Origin: Haloferax sp046557615
Lineage (GTDB): Archaea; Halobacteriota; Halobacteria; Halobacteriales; Haloferacaceae
Direction of reading: 5' to 3'
NCBI RefSeq assembly: GCF_046557615.1
Contig: NZ_JBKIII010000001.1
Span: forward strand, 1,612,001-1,676,000
Length of the DNA stretch: 64,000 nucleotides
The position numbers and the translations under genes were made by a program. The notes beneath the pieces are model-generated. The model did not search any database, had not been told where the DNA came from, and was given only the letters and a program-made list of their open reading frames with translations. Position 1 is the stretch's first letter; every line of letters begins with the position of its first letter. Below, piece by piece: positions 1-7,239 of the stretch.

Positions 1-323
1 ATAGCCTCGCTCGGCAGGTCGGGACGCTCCTCGAAGGTGCGTACTTCCAGCCCGTCCAATCGACGGACATCGAGACCTTGCTCGGCGACAACACCCTCCT
101 CGAATGGGTCGAAGTCGGCGAAGATTCCCGCGTCGCGGACAAGACGCTCGCCGAGTCCGACCTTCGACAGGAGACCGGAGCCTCGATTATCGCTATCGAG
201 CGCGACGACGAGGTAATCACCTCTCCCGGCGGGGATACGGTCGTCAAAGCGGGTGACGTACTCATCGTCATCGGCCCGCGTGCGGCCTGCCGCGACTTTG
301 CCGAGTTTGTGACGGGAGCCTAA
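1..323 (+). CDS. TrkA-C (RCK_C) domain protein, 5' truncated
   Basis: The reading frame is open from the left edge, so the true start lies outside the window. The visible ~105 residues end in a TrkA-C/RCK_C fold: an ERDDEV strand, a GGDTVVKAGD turn and the closing VLIVIGP strand. Such domains bind small ligands and gate K+ or Na+ transporters. The stop codon overlaps the start of the antiporter gene (TAATG at 321-325), so the two are co-translated. The protein is therefore probably the cytosolic regulatory subunit of that antiporter. Whether an N-terminal NAD-binding TrkA-N domain precedes it cannot be seen here. Confidence 0.8.
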   Translation, partial: SLARQVGTLLEGAYFQPVQSTDIETLLGDNTLLEWVEVGEDSRVADKTLAESDLRQETGASIIAIERDDEVITSPGGDTVVKAGDVLIVIGPRAACRDFAEFVTGA

Positions 324-1534
324 TGGCCGGGGAACTCCTCGAATTCGGCTACCTGCTCGCGGTACTCGCCATCACGGGAGCGATTGCGCTGCGTGTCGGC
401 CTCTCGGTGATTCCGCTGTACGTCATCGGTGGCATGCTCTCGGGACCGTACGTGGCCGGGCGATTCGGTCTTCCGTACGTCGCTGACGGCGAGATTATCG
501 CACTCCTCGCAGAGGTCGGAATCGTCCTTCTGTTGTTCTTTCTCGGTCTCGAATTCAGCCTCGACCGACTCATGACATCGCGGTCGAACATCGGCCGCGC
601 GGGCGCGGTCGACCTCGCGATAAACCTCCCACTCGGCGTGGGTATCGGTCTCGTCCTCGGGTGGTCCCTCGTCGAATCACTCCTCCTCGGCGGGATTGTC
701 TACATCTCGTCGTCGGCAATCGTCACGAAGACACTCATCGACCTCGGGTGGATTGCAGACCCCGAATCGGAGCCATTGTTAGGGACGCTCGTCTTCGAAG
801 ACCTCGCAATCGCCGTCTACCTCGCGGTCGTGACCTCTCTCGTCCTCGGGGGTACTGGGGGCGGAAGCGGCGGTCTCGGGTCGCTTGCACAGGCACTCGC
901 CATCTCGTTCGGCTTTCTGGGCTTGCTTCTCGTCCTCGTCCAGTACGGCACGCGCTTTTTCACGGGCGTCCTCGACGTGACCGGCGAGGAAGCCTTCGTC
1001 CTGCGGACGCTCGCAGTGGTCGTTCCGGTCGCCGGATTCGCCCTGCAACTCGGCGTCAGCGAGGCGGTCGCGGCCTTCTTCGTCGGCATGGGCTTTTCGA
1101 CGAGCGGGCACCGCGAGCGCATCGAACGCCGTCTGACCTCGGTCCGAGACGTGTTCGCCGCCATCTTCTTCTTCTGGATTGGTGTCGGCACCGACCCGAC
1201 GTTGCTCGCCGCAGTCGTCGTTCCGCTGGTCGTGGCAGTTCTGTTGACGACGCCCTCGAAGGTCGTCTCCGGCTATCTCGGCGGGCGAATTTACGACCTC
1301 TCACAGCATCGGTCGCTCCGCGTCGGCGTCGGCATGGTTCCGCGCGGTGAGTTCTCGCTGGTCATCGCCGCACTCGCGGCATCTGGCGGGACGACAGTGA
1401 TGCAAGAGATAATTCCGGCCTTCGCCGTCGGGTACGTGCTTCTGATGAGTACGATTGGGACGCTGTTGATGCAGCGGTCTGATTTGGTCGAGCGGCTGGT
1501 GTTTCGCGGACAGTCGGCGACGGCAGACGCCTGA
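323..1534 (+). CDS. Kef-type (CPA2) cation/proton antiporter membrane subunit
   Basis: This 403-aa, strongly hydrophobic protein has about 12 predicted membrane segments and the layout of the monovalent cation:proton antiporter-2 family. A GLEFSL motif near residue 80 and LVFEDLAIAVYL near residue 155 (the conserved acidic pair region) match the family. RGEFSLVIAALA near residue 345 is the typical last helix. It lacks the C-terminal RCK domain present in bacterial KefB/KefC; here that part is supplied by the upstream gene with which it overlaps. It probably exchanges Na+ or K+ for H+ in a high-salt cytoplasm, but the ion is not readable from sequence. Confidence 0.88.
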   Translation: MAGELLEFGYLLAVLAITGAIALRVGLSVIPLYVIGGMLSGPYVAGRFGLPYVADGEIIALLAEVGIVLLLFFLGLEFSLDRLMTSRSNIGRAGAVDLAINLPLGVGIGLVLGWSLVESLLLGGIVYISSSAIVTKTLIDLGWIADPESEPLLGTLVFEDLAIAVYLAVVTSLVLGGTGGGSGGLGSLAQALAISFGFLGLLLVLVQYGTRFFTGVLDVTGEEAFVLRTLAVVVPVAGFALQLGVSEAVAAFFVGMGFSTSGHRERIERRLTSVRDVFAAIFFFWIGVGTDPTLLAAVVVPLVVAVLLTTPSKVVSGYLGGRIYDLSQHRSLRVGVGMVPRGEFSLVIAALAASGGTTVMQEIIPAFAVGYVLLMSTIGTLLMQRSDLVERLVFRGQSATADA

Positions 1535-1624
1535 GCCGAGACGAGTCCACACCCATTCGACCAGCATTCTCATGGACGGCCACAGAACATTTACCCGATG
1601 CGCCTCTCACGACCGAACACACCC

Positions 1625-1741
1625 ATGACACTCATCGAATGGCTCATCATCGGCCTCGTCGTGCTCGCCGTCGTCGCACTCGTGGTCGCGCTGTTCGACG
1701 AAGAACTCCTCTTCGAACTCGCCATGGAGATACTCGACTGA
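1625..1741 (+). CDS. 38-aa single-span membrane microprotein
   Basis: The ORF starts ATG ACA CTC ATC and ends TGA at 1739-1741. It encodes a short N-terminus, one long Val/Leu/Ala transmembrane helix (about residues 4-23) and an acidic, Leu-rich tail ending in MEILD. It sits alone 90 nt after the antiporter gene on the same strand. Codon third positions are strongly C/G, as in the neighbouring real genes. No family is recognised. It could be a small regulatory partner of the antiporter, which is inference from position only. Confidence 0.5.
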   Translation: MTLIEWLIIGLVVLAVVALVVALFDEELLFELAMEILD

Positions 1742-1801
1742 GGCGAACATTGCGCCCCCGAAAGGTTTTAATATCGAGTACACAGTACCTTCTGCCAACC
1801 A

Positions 1802-1879
1802 ATGGCGACTCGTAGCACCCTCGCCGCGCTTTCCTCGCTGCGAGCCGCCGCTGTCCGACGACGACGACCGGCCCTTTAG
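1802..1879 (+). CDS. Putative Arg-rich leader peptide upstream of argG (25 aa)
   Basis: A TATA-like stretch (TTTAATATC, about 1767-1775) lies ~30 nt before an ATG at 1802, which fits a leaderless start. The 25-codon ORF contains six Arg codons, four of them consecutive CGA codons at 1856-1867. It ends in TAG at 1877-1879, inside a small perfect hairpin (GGCCC-TTTA-GGGCC, 1870-1883). The next gene, argG, begins 132-138 nt downstream and makes the direct precursor of arginine. Arg codons next to a hairpin before an arginine gene resemble a bacterial attenuation leader. It could instead be an unrelated microprotein. Function is inference. Confidence 0.45.
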   Translation: MATRSTLAALSSLRAAAVRRRRPAL

Positions 1880-1883
1880 GGCC
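1870..1883 (+). promoter_or_regulatory. Hairpin overlapping the stop codon of the Arg-rich leader ORF
   Basis: GGCCC (1870-1874), loop TTTA, GGGCC (1879-1883) form a perfect 5-bp GC stem, extendable by one T-A pair. The stop codon of the 25-codon ORF lies in it, so a terminating ribosome would melt it while one stalled on the CGA run would sit directly 5' of it. Confidence 0.5.
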
Positions 1884-1959
1884 ACTATTATCATATCCTT
1901 CGGGACACGTCCAATTCGCTAATCTTCCGTTTTCTTGCCCATAGGCATCTCTACCACTT

Positions 1960-1993
1960 AATTTCGTAAATTGAAGTCAAAGAATTTATTTAC
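1960..1993 (+). promoter_or_regulatory. argG promoter with upstream AT palindrome
   Basis: TTTATTTAC (1985-1993) is a TATA box about 27 nt before the argG start region, giving a leaderless or nearly leaderless mRNA. Upstream of it, AATTT-CGT-AAATT (1960-1972) is an inverted repeat placed where a haloarchaeal activator or repressor would contact TFB. The operator role is inference. Confidence 0.5.
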
Positions 1994-2016
1994 CTATCCA
2001 CGTCACAGAGATGTAT

Positions 2017-3237
2017 ATGAAGAAAGTCGCACTCGCATTCTCAGGCGGACTCGACACAACCGTCTGCGTCCCGATTCTGAAAGAAGAGTACGGTTACGAC
2101 GAAGTCATCGGCGTCACCGTCGACGTCGGCCAACCCGAAGAAGAGTTCGAAGAGGCATACGAGACCGCAGAGGCACTCGGCCTCGACCACTACGTCATCG
2201 ACGCGAAAGACGAGTTCGCACAGCTCTGTCTCGACTCCGTGTGCGCGAACGCGGACTATCAGGGCTATCCGCTCGGAACCGCGCTCGCACGCCCGGTCAT
2301 CGCAAACGCGATTCTCGACCTCGCGCTCGAAGAAGAGTGTGACGGCATCGCCCACGGCTGTACGGGCAAGGGTAACGACCAGCTCCGTTTCGAGGCCGTC
2401 TGGCGCGCCTCCGACCTCGAAGTCATCGCCCCCGTCCGCGAGATGGGCATGACCCGCGAGTGGGAAATCGAGTACGCCGCCGAGAAAGACCTCCCAGTGG
2501 AGGGTGGCAACGAGGGCGTCTGGTCCATCGACACCAACCTCTGGAGCCGTTCCATCGAAGGCGGCAACCTCGAAGACCCCAGCTACGTCCCGCCGGAGGA
2601 GATTTTCGAGTGGACTGACGAGCCATCGGGTGAGACCGAACTCATCGAAATCGAGTTCGAAGCGGGCTACCCCGTCGCCATCGACGGCGAAGAGATGGAC
2701 CCGTCTGAACTCATCGCGTTCCTCAACGAGAAAGCAGGCTCACACGGCGTCGGCCGCACGGACATGATGGAAGACCGCATGCTCGGTCTGAAGGTCCGCG
2801 AGAACTACGAGCACCCCGCCGCGACGACGCTCCTCAATGCACACAAGTCGCTGGAAGGACTCGTCCTCACGAAAGAAGAGCGCGACTTCAAGGAGACCGT
2901 GGACAAAGAGTGGGGCCAGAAGGCCTACGAAGGCCTCATCGACGCACCCCTCGTCGGCGCACTCAACGCGTTCCTCGAAAAGACCCAAGAGCGCGTCACC
3001 GGCACGGTGACCATCAAGTTCCAGGGTGGACAGGCACAGGCAGTCGGCCGCGACTCCGACTACGCTGTCTACTCCGAATCGGCCGCTTCCTTCAACACCG
3101 AAACCGTGGACGGCATCGAGCAGGCTGACGCGACGGGCGTCGCCAAGTACCACGGCTTCCAGTCGCGTCTCGCAAACCAAGGCGCGAAGCAGAAAGCAAA
3201 GCCCGAACTGGCCGCAGACGGCGGTAGCGAAGAGTAA
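2017..3237 (+). CDS. argG: Argininosuccinate synthase
   Basis: It joins citrulline and aspartate with ATP to make argininosuccinate, the penultimate arginine intermediate. The N-terminal P-loop SGGLDTT (residues 9-15) is the ATP-pyrophosphatase signature of the family, and GCTGKGNDQ and NLWSRSIEGG match its conserved blocks. Length (~406 aa) is typical. An ATG six bases further upstream (2011) would add Met-Tyr; family members normally begin directly with the basic residue before VALAFSGG, so 2017 is preferred. The gene is followed one base later by argH. Confidence 0.95.
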   Translation: MKKVALAFSGGLDTTVCVPILKEEYGYDEVIGVTVDVGQPEEEFEEAYETAEALGLDHYVIDAKDEFAQLCLDSVCANADYQGYPLGTALARPVIANAILDLALEEECDGIAHGCTGKGNDQLRFEAVWRASDLEVIAPVREMGMTREWEIEYAAEKDLPVEGGNEGVWSIDTNLWSRSIEGGNLEDPSYVPPEEIFEWTDEPSGETELIEIEFEAGYPVAIDGEEMDPSELIAFLNEKAGSHGVGRTDMMEDRMLGLKVRENYEHPAATTLLNAHKSLEGLVLTKEERDFKETVDKEWGQKAYEGLIDAPLVGALNAFLEKTQERVTGTVTIKFQGGQAQAVGRDSDYAVYSESAASFNTETVDGIEQADATGVAKYHGFQSRLANQGAKQKAKPELAADGGSEE

Positions 3238-3238
3238 G

Positions 3239-4705
3239 ATGACAGGCGAGGATGGCGACGACGGAAGTGTCATTCGCCGGGGTCGCTTCAGCGGCGGCCC
3301 CGCCCGCGGGTTCATGTCGAGCCTCGCGGCCGACGAACGCATCTTCGACGCCGACCTCGCTGTGGACCGCGCGCACGTGGTGATGCTCGCCTCGCAGGGA
3401 ATCATCGAATCCGAGGTTGCAGGCGACATTCTCGCCGCACTCGACGACGTCGAGGCCGCGGGCCACGATGAACTCTCGGGCGGCGAAGACGTCCACGAAG
3501 CCATCGAAGCCGCGGTCATCGATATCGTCGGAACCGACGGTGGCAAGATGCACACCGCCCGCTCGCGCAACGACGAAGTGGCGACCTGTCTTCGCTACCG
3601 TCTGCGCGAGGACGTGTTGGAGACGCTCGATGCCGCGCTCGCACTCCGCGAGTCGCTCATCGAAACTGCATCCAAGCACACCGAGACGGTGATGCCCGGG
3701 TACACGCACCTCCAACCTGCACAACCGACCACGGTGGCTCACTTCTTGCTGTCGTACGAACGGGCGGTCGCCCGCGACTGCGCCCGCCTCATGTGTGCGT
3801 ACGACCGCATCAACGAGTCACCGCTCGGGTCTGCGGCGTTCGCTGGAACGCCCTTCGACATCAACCGCGAACTCGTCGCCGAACTGCTCGGCTTCGACCG
3901 CGTGATGGAAAACTCGATGGACGCGTCTGCGACCCGTGACTTCCTCGCCGAGACGCTCTCCGCGCTGGCGACCCACGCGATTACCCTCTCGGGACTCGCC
4001 GAAGACCTCATCATCTTCTCGAACAAGGGCTTCGTCGAGTTGTCGGACGACTACTCCTCGACGTCGTCGATTATGCCCCAGAAGAAGAACCCCGACACGA
4101 TGGAACTCGTCCGCGCCGTCGCGGGCGACGCAGTCGGCGAGTTGACAGGGCTGATGACGACGCTCAAAGGACTCCCACGCGCCTACAACCGCGACTTGCA
4201 ACGTGCCCACACCCACGTCTTCCGTGCAGTTGACGACGTGAGCGAAGCGACGGCGGTCGCCGCCGGAGCAGTCGCGTCTGCAACGTGGCCCGAAGATGCC
4301 CTCGCCGACGCGGCTGGAGACGGCTTTTCGACTGCAACCGGCGTCGCCGACCTGTTGGCGATGGCGGGGCTTCCGTTCCGTACGGCCCACGAAGTCGTCG
4401 CGGAGGCGGCCGCGCAGTCTACGGGGACACCTGACGTGGCAACACTTGACGCCGTCGCCACGGACGTATTAGGGGAGTCTCTCTTTACACACGTGACCGA
4501 AGCCGCCGTCGAAGCCGCGCTCGACCCGACCGAGAGCGTGGCAAGCCGCGACTCGCTCGGTGGGCCTGCGCCTACTGCTGTCGAGTCCACGCTCTCGACG
4601 GCGAACGACGAACTTTCTCTCGATTCCGCCGCCGTCGCCGACGCACGCGATTCACTGTCGGCCGCGGCCGAATCCCTCGAAGAAGAGGTGTCCGAATATG
4701 TTTGA
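3239..4705 (+). CDS. argH: Argininosuccinate lyase
   Basis: It cleaves argininosuccinate to arginine and fumarate. The fumarase/aspartase-superfamily signature SSIMPQKKNP near residue 280 carries the catalytic Ser loop, and TARSRNDEV and HLQPAQPTT are the other substrate-binding blocks. The ATG at 3239 begins one base after the argG stop, so argG and argH are one operon; an upstream extension of the frame into argG is not needed. Downstream of the TGA at 4703-4705 the same frame stays open for ~50 more Ala/Thr/Gly-rich codons (see findings). Confidence 0.95.
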   Translation: MTGEDGDDGSVIRRGRFSGGPARGFMSSLAADERIFDADLAVDRAHVVMLASQGIIESEVAGDILAALDDVEAAGHDELSGGEDVHEAIEAAVIDIVGTDGGKMHTARSRNDEVATCLRYRLREDVLETLDAALALRESLIETASKHTETVMPGYTHLQPAQPTTVAHFLLSYERAVARDCARLMCAYDRINESPLGSAAFAGTPFDINRELVAELLGFDRVMENSMDASATRDFLAETLSALATHAITLSGLAEDLIIFSNKGFVELSDDYSSTSSIMPQKKNPDTMELVRAVAGDAVGELTGLMTTLKGLPRAYNRDLQRAHTHVFRAVDDVSEATAVAAGAVASATWPEDALADAAGDGFSTATGVADLLAMAGLPFRTAHEVVAEAAAQSTGTPDVATLDAVATDVLGESLFTHVTEAAVEAALDPTESVASRDSLGGPAPTAVESTLSTANDELSLDSAAVADARDSLSAAAESLEEEVSEYV

Positions 4706-5019
4706 ACAGGTTCCACGCACGGTGCCGCGACCACCGCGAGCGGTTGCTCCGCGACCGCCGCGACGACCGGTCCGACTCCCGCGGCGGCGACCGCGACCGG
4801 AACCACGACGGCGCCCGACGACGGGGATGGCCCGACCGGTTCGACCGGGGCTATTCCCAGTATCGAGTGAGGCTGGCACCCAAGCTCGATACGTCGGCTT
4901 TTCGGCCAAACGAATTGGCCGATTCGCCCGATAAACTCCGTTAGAGCCTTCTTTACGCTGTTTTTTGCCACGTAATTTTCGGTGGGTTTAATACTATCCC
5001 ACGTCCAGCCACGGATGTA
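4706..5019. other. Intergenic stretch between argH and argW, no convincing gene
   Basis: Several frames are open but give only Pro/Arg-, Arg/Asp- or Ala/Thr-rich low-complexity peptides without family resemblance. The argH frame continues past its stop to a TGA near 4868. T-rich DNA (4950-4967) may end the argGH transcript. The argW TATA box lies at 4987-4993. Confidence 0.6.
4984..4996 (+). promoter_or_regulatory. argW operon promoter (TATA element)
   Basis: GGTTTAATACTAT (core TTTAATA, 4987-4993) lies ~30 nt before the argW ATG at 5020, so the mRNA would start within a few bases of the start codon. It would serve the tightly overlapping argW-X-C-B-D-E-F series. Confidence 0.6.
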
Positions 5020-5199
5020 ATGAGCGACACCATCACCGCAGAAGACCCGCTGACCGGAGAAGCAATCGACATCCCAGCAGACGTCGAAGTCGGCGAAATT
5101 ATCGACAGTCCCGCCACCGGCGCAGAGCTCGAAGTCGTCTCGCTCGACCCCGTGGTACTCGAAGAAGCACCTGAACTCGAAGAGGACTGGGGAGAATAA
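5020..5199 (+). CDS. argW: LysW/ArgW amino-group carrier protein lacking zinc cysteines
   Basis: This 59-aa acidic protein ends in the diagnostic LysW tail EDWGE, whose terminal Glu gamma-carboxyl is the point to which the pathway attaches glutamate. The middle (GAELEVVSLDP) also aligns with LysW. Canonical LysW (for example Thermus) carries two CxxC zinc pairs; here the four positions are Asp9, Thr12, Ser30 and Thr33, and the protein has no Cys at all. The carrier surface and tail are retained, so it is probably functional but zinc-free. It is the first gene of the ornithine part of the cluster. An ATG at 5015 runs straight into TAA and is not used. Confidence 0.9.
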   Translation: MSDTITAEDPLTGEAIDIPADVEVGEIIDSPATGAELEVVSLDPVVLEEAPELEEDWGE

Positions 5200-5201
5200 C
5201 C

Positions 5202-5255
5202 GTGAACACAGCCGAACTTAGCGACAACTCCACACACGCTTACGGGTGGTCATAA
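5202..5255 (+). CDS. Possible 17-aa coupling mini-ORF between argW and argX
   Basis: It starts GTG two bases after the argW stop and ends in TAA overlapping the argX start (TAATG, 5253-5257). It may only keep ribosomes moving from argW to argX. The peptide shows no recognised features, and the reading could be chance. Confidence 0.25.
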   Translation: MNTAELSDNSTHAYGWS

Positions 5256-6178
5256 TGAACGTTGGACTCCTGTACTCCCGGATTCGCCGCGACGAAAAGC
5301 TCCTGCTCAGTGAGCTTCGCGACCGCGGCCACGAAGTGACGAAAATCGACGTGCGCAAAGAGCAGTTCGACCTGACCGAAGCGCCAGCCGTGTTCGACGA
5401 CGTGGACATCGTCGTGGACCGCTGTCTGGCGACGAGCAGGAGCCTCTACATCACGCGCTTCCTGCAGTCTTACGACATCCCGGTCGTCAACTCGCACGAG
5501 ACCGCCGCGATTTGCGCCGACAAAGCGCAGAACAGCCTCGCACTCGCAGACGCGGGCGTGCCCACGCCGAACACGAAAGTGGCCTTCACTATCGACTCGG
5601 CGATGGAGATTGTCGAAGAGTTCGGTTACCCCTGTGTCCTCAAACCCGTCGTCGGGTCGTGGGGACGCCTGATGGCAAAAATCGATTCCGAAGCCGCCGC
5701 CGAAGCCATCCTCGAACACAAGGCGACGCTCGGAAGCTACGAACACAAGGTGTTCTACATCCAGGAATTTGTGGAAAAGCCGGGTCGTGACATCCGCGTT
5801 CTCGCAGTCGATGGCGAGCCTATCGCCGCGATGACCCGTAGTTCCGACCACTGGCTGACGAACGCCGCGAAGGGTGCCGACTCGTCGGCATTCGAACTCG
5901 ACGACCGCGCGAAAGAACTCGTGAAACAGGCATCCAACGCCGTTGGCGGCGGACTGCTCGGTATCGACCTCATGGAGACGGGAGAGGTCTCCGAATCCGG
6001 TGATTCGGAGGCTCGTCAGACTGCGTCTGACGTTGACTATACGGTCCACGAGGTCAACCACACCGTCGAGTTCAAAGCGCTCAACAAGACTGTCGATGTG
6101 GACGTCCCCGCCAAGGTCGTCGATTGGCTGGAAGCCAAAGTCGAAGGCGGAAAACAACTCGCCGAGGCCTCCGCATGA
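5255..6178 (+). CDS. argX: LysW--glutamate ligase (LysX/ArgX, ATP-grasp)
   Basis: This RimK-type ATP-grasp ligase attaches the amino group of glutamate to the C-terminal Glu of ArgW. The N-terminus NVGLLYSRIRRDEK, the KPVVGSWGR nucleotide-binding segment and the metal-binding EVNHTVEFK end are typical of LysX. The ATG at 5255 (TAATG) is preferred over a GTG nine bases upstream because family members start with this strand. Between the GIDLME and HEVNHTVEF motifs (residues ~245-260) lies an unusual insertion encoded by two adjacent DNA hairpins (5989-6032), in a loop that is short in homologues. It overlaps argC by ATGA. Confidence 0.92.
   Translation: MNVGLLYSRIRRDEKLLLSELRDRGHEVTKIDVRKEQFDLTEAPAVFDDVDIVVDRCLATSRSLYITRFLQSYDIPVVNSHETAAICADKAQNSLALADAGVPTPNTKVAFTIDSAMEIVEEFGYPCVLKPVVGSWGRLMAKIDSEAAAEAILEHKATLGSYEHKVFYIQEFVEKPGRDIRVLAVDGEPIAAMTRSSDHWLTNAAKGADSSAFELDDRAKELVKQASNAVGGGLLGIDLMETGEVSESGDSEARQTASDVDYTVHEVNHTVEFKALNKTVDVDVPAKVVDWLEAKVEGGKQLAEASA
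5989..6032 (+). repeat. In-frame palindromic element, copy 1 (in argX)
   Basis: Two perfect hairpins lie side by side: CTCCGAATC-CGGT-GATTCGGAG (5989-6010) and CGTCAGA-CTGCG-TCTGACG (6014-6032). The same arrangement, with the same CTGCG loop and nearly the same flanks, occurs in argB at 7324-7369. The copy differs from the argB one by three bases in the second half, so both hosts stay in frame. Confidence 0.75.
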
Positions 6179-7218
6179 GCGAGCAACTCACCGCAGGCGT
6201 CGTCGGCGGGTCCGGCTTTACCGGGGGCGAACTCCTTCGCCTCCTCGATGGTCACCCGAATTTCGATACCGTACAGGCCACGAGTCGCTCCTACGAGCGC
6301 AAGACTGTCGGCAACGTTCACCCCAACCTCCGTCACCTCGACCTTCGCTTTACCGACCCCGAAGACCTCGAATCGGTCGATGTGCTGTTTACGGCGACGC
6401 CACACGGCGTCTCGATGGAACACATCGACGAATTTCAGGACGCAGCGGACACCGTCGTCGACCTCTCGGCCGACTTCCGCCTCTCTGAAGAGGCGCAGTA
6501 CGACGAGTGGTACGACGGCCACATTTGTCCAGAGTACCTCGAAAAATCGGAGTACGCACTCCCCGAACTCAACCGCGAAAACCTCCCCGGCGCAGACCTC
6601 ATTGCCGCGGGTGGCTGTAACGCGACCGCGACGATTCTCGGTCTCAAGCCCCTGTTCGATGCTGGAATTCTCTCCGGCGACGAGCAGGTTGTCGTTGACG
6701 TAAAAGTCGGTTCCTCGGAAGGCGGCGCGAGCGCGAGCAAGGCATCGACGCACGCCGAACGCTCGGGTATCGTACGCCCGTACGCACCAACGGGCCACCG
6801 CCACGAGGCGGAAATCGAGGAGTACCTCGGTCTCTCCGTCTCCTTCACCGTCCACGCCGTAGACATGGTTCGCGGCGCGGCCGCGACGTGTCACGTCTTT
6901 CCCAACGGCCCCGTCTCGAAGGGCGACATGTGGAAGGCGTACAAAGGAAGCTACGGCGACGAACCCTTCATGCGCACCGTCGCAGGCGGCGGTGGCGTCT
7001 ACCGCTACCCCGAACCGAAGGCGGTCGCTGGCACCAACTTCGGCGAAGTCGGCTTCGAAATCGATCCTCAAAATCGGCGCCTCGTCGTCTTCTCGGCCAT
7101 CGACAACATGATGAAAGGTTCCGCCGGGCAGGCCATCCACGCCGCGAACATCGCGCTTGGAATGGACGAAACTGCCGGGCTCGAATTCACGGGCTTCCAC
7201 CCCATCGGGTCGCCCTAA
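6175..7218 (+). CDS. argC: LysW-glutamyl-phosphate reductase (ArgC/LysY)
   Basis: It reduces the carrier-bound gamma-glutamyl phosphate to the semialdehyde with NADPH. GGSGFTGGELLRLL at the N-terminus is the Rossmann loop, and the catalytic Cys is residue 148 in GGCNAT. KVGSSEGGAS and VHAVDMVRGAA are family blocks. Start ATG 6175 overlaps the argX stop (ATGA); a longer frame from 6124 lies inside argX and is not used. 347 aa, normal length. Confidence 0.94.
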   Translation: MSEQLTAGVVGGSGFTGGELLRLLDGHPNFDTVQATSRSYERKTVGNVHPNLRHLDLRFTDPEDLESVDVLFTATPHGVSMEHIDEFQDAADTVVDLSADFRLSEEAQYDEWYDGHICPEYLEKSEYALPELNRENLPGADLIAAGGCNATATILGLKPLFDAGILSGDEQVVVDVKVGSSEGGASASKASTHAERSGIVRPYAPTGHRHEAEIEEYLGLSVSFTVHAVDMVRGAAATCHVFPNGPVSKGDMWKAYKGSYGDEPFMRTVAGGGGVYRYPEPKAVAGTNFGEVGFEIDPQNRRLVVFSAIDNMMKGSAGQAIHAANIALGMDETAGLEFTGFHPIGSP

Positions 7219-7239
7219 CCCTGTCCCCCAGACTGACCA

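Noticed and set aside
4698..4934. 79-aa Pro/Arg-rich ORF beginning inside the end of argH
   Set aside because: Low-complexity composition, no match to any protein and different codon bias.
5989..6032. Rho-independent-like terminator in argX
   Set aside because: It lies inside the coding sequence without a T run and recurs in argB, so an inserted element fits better.
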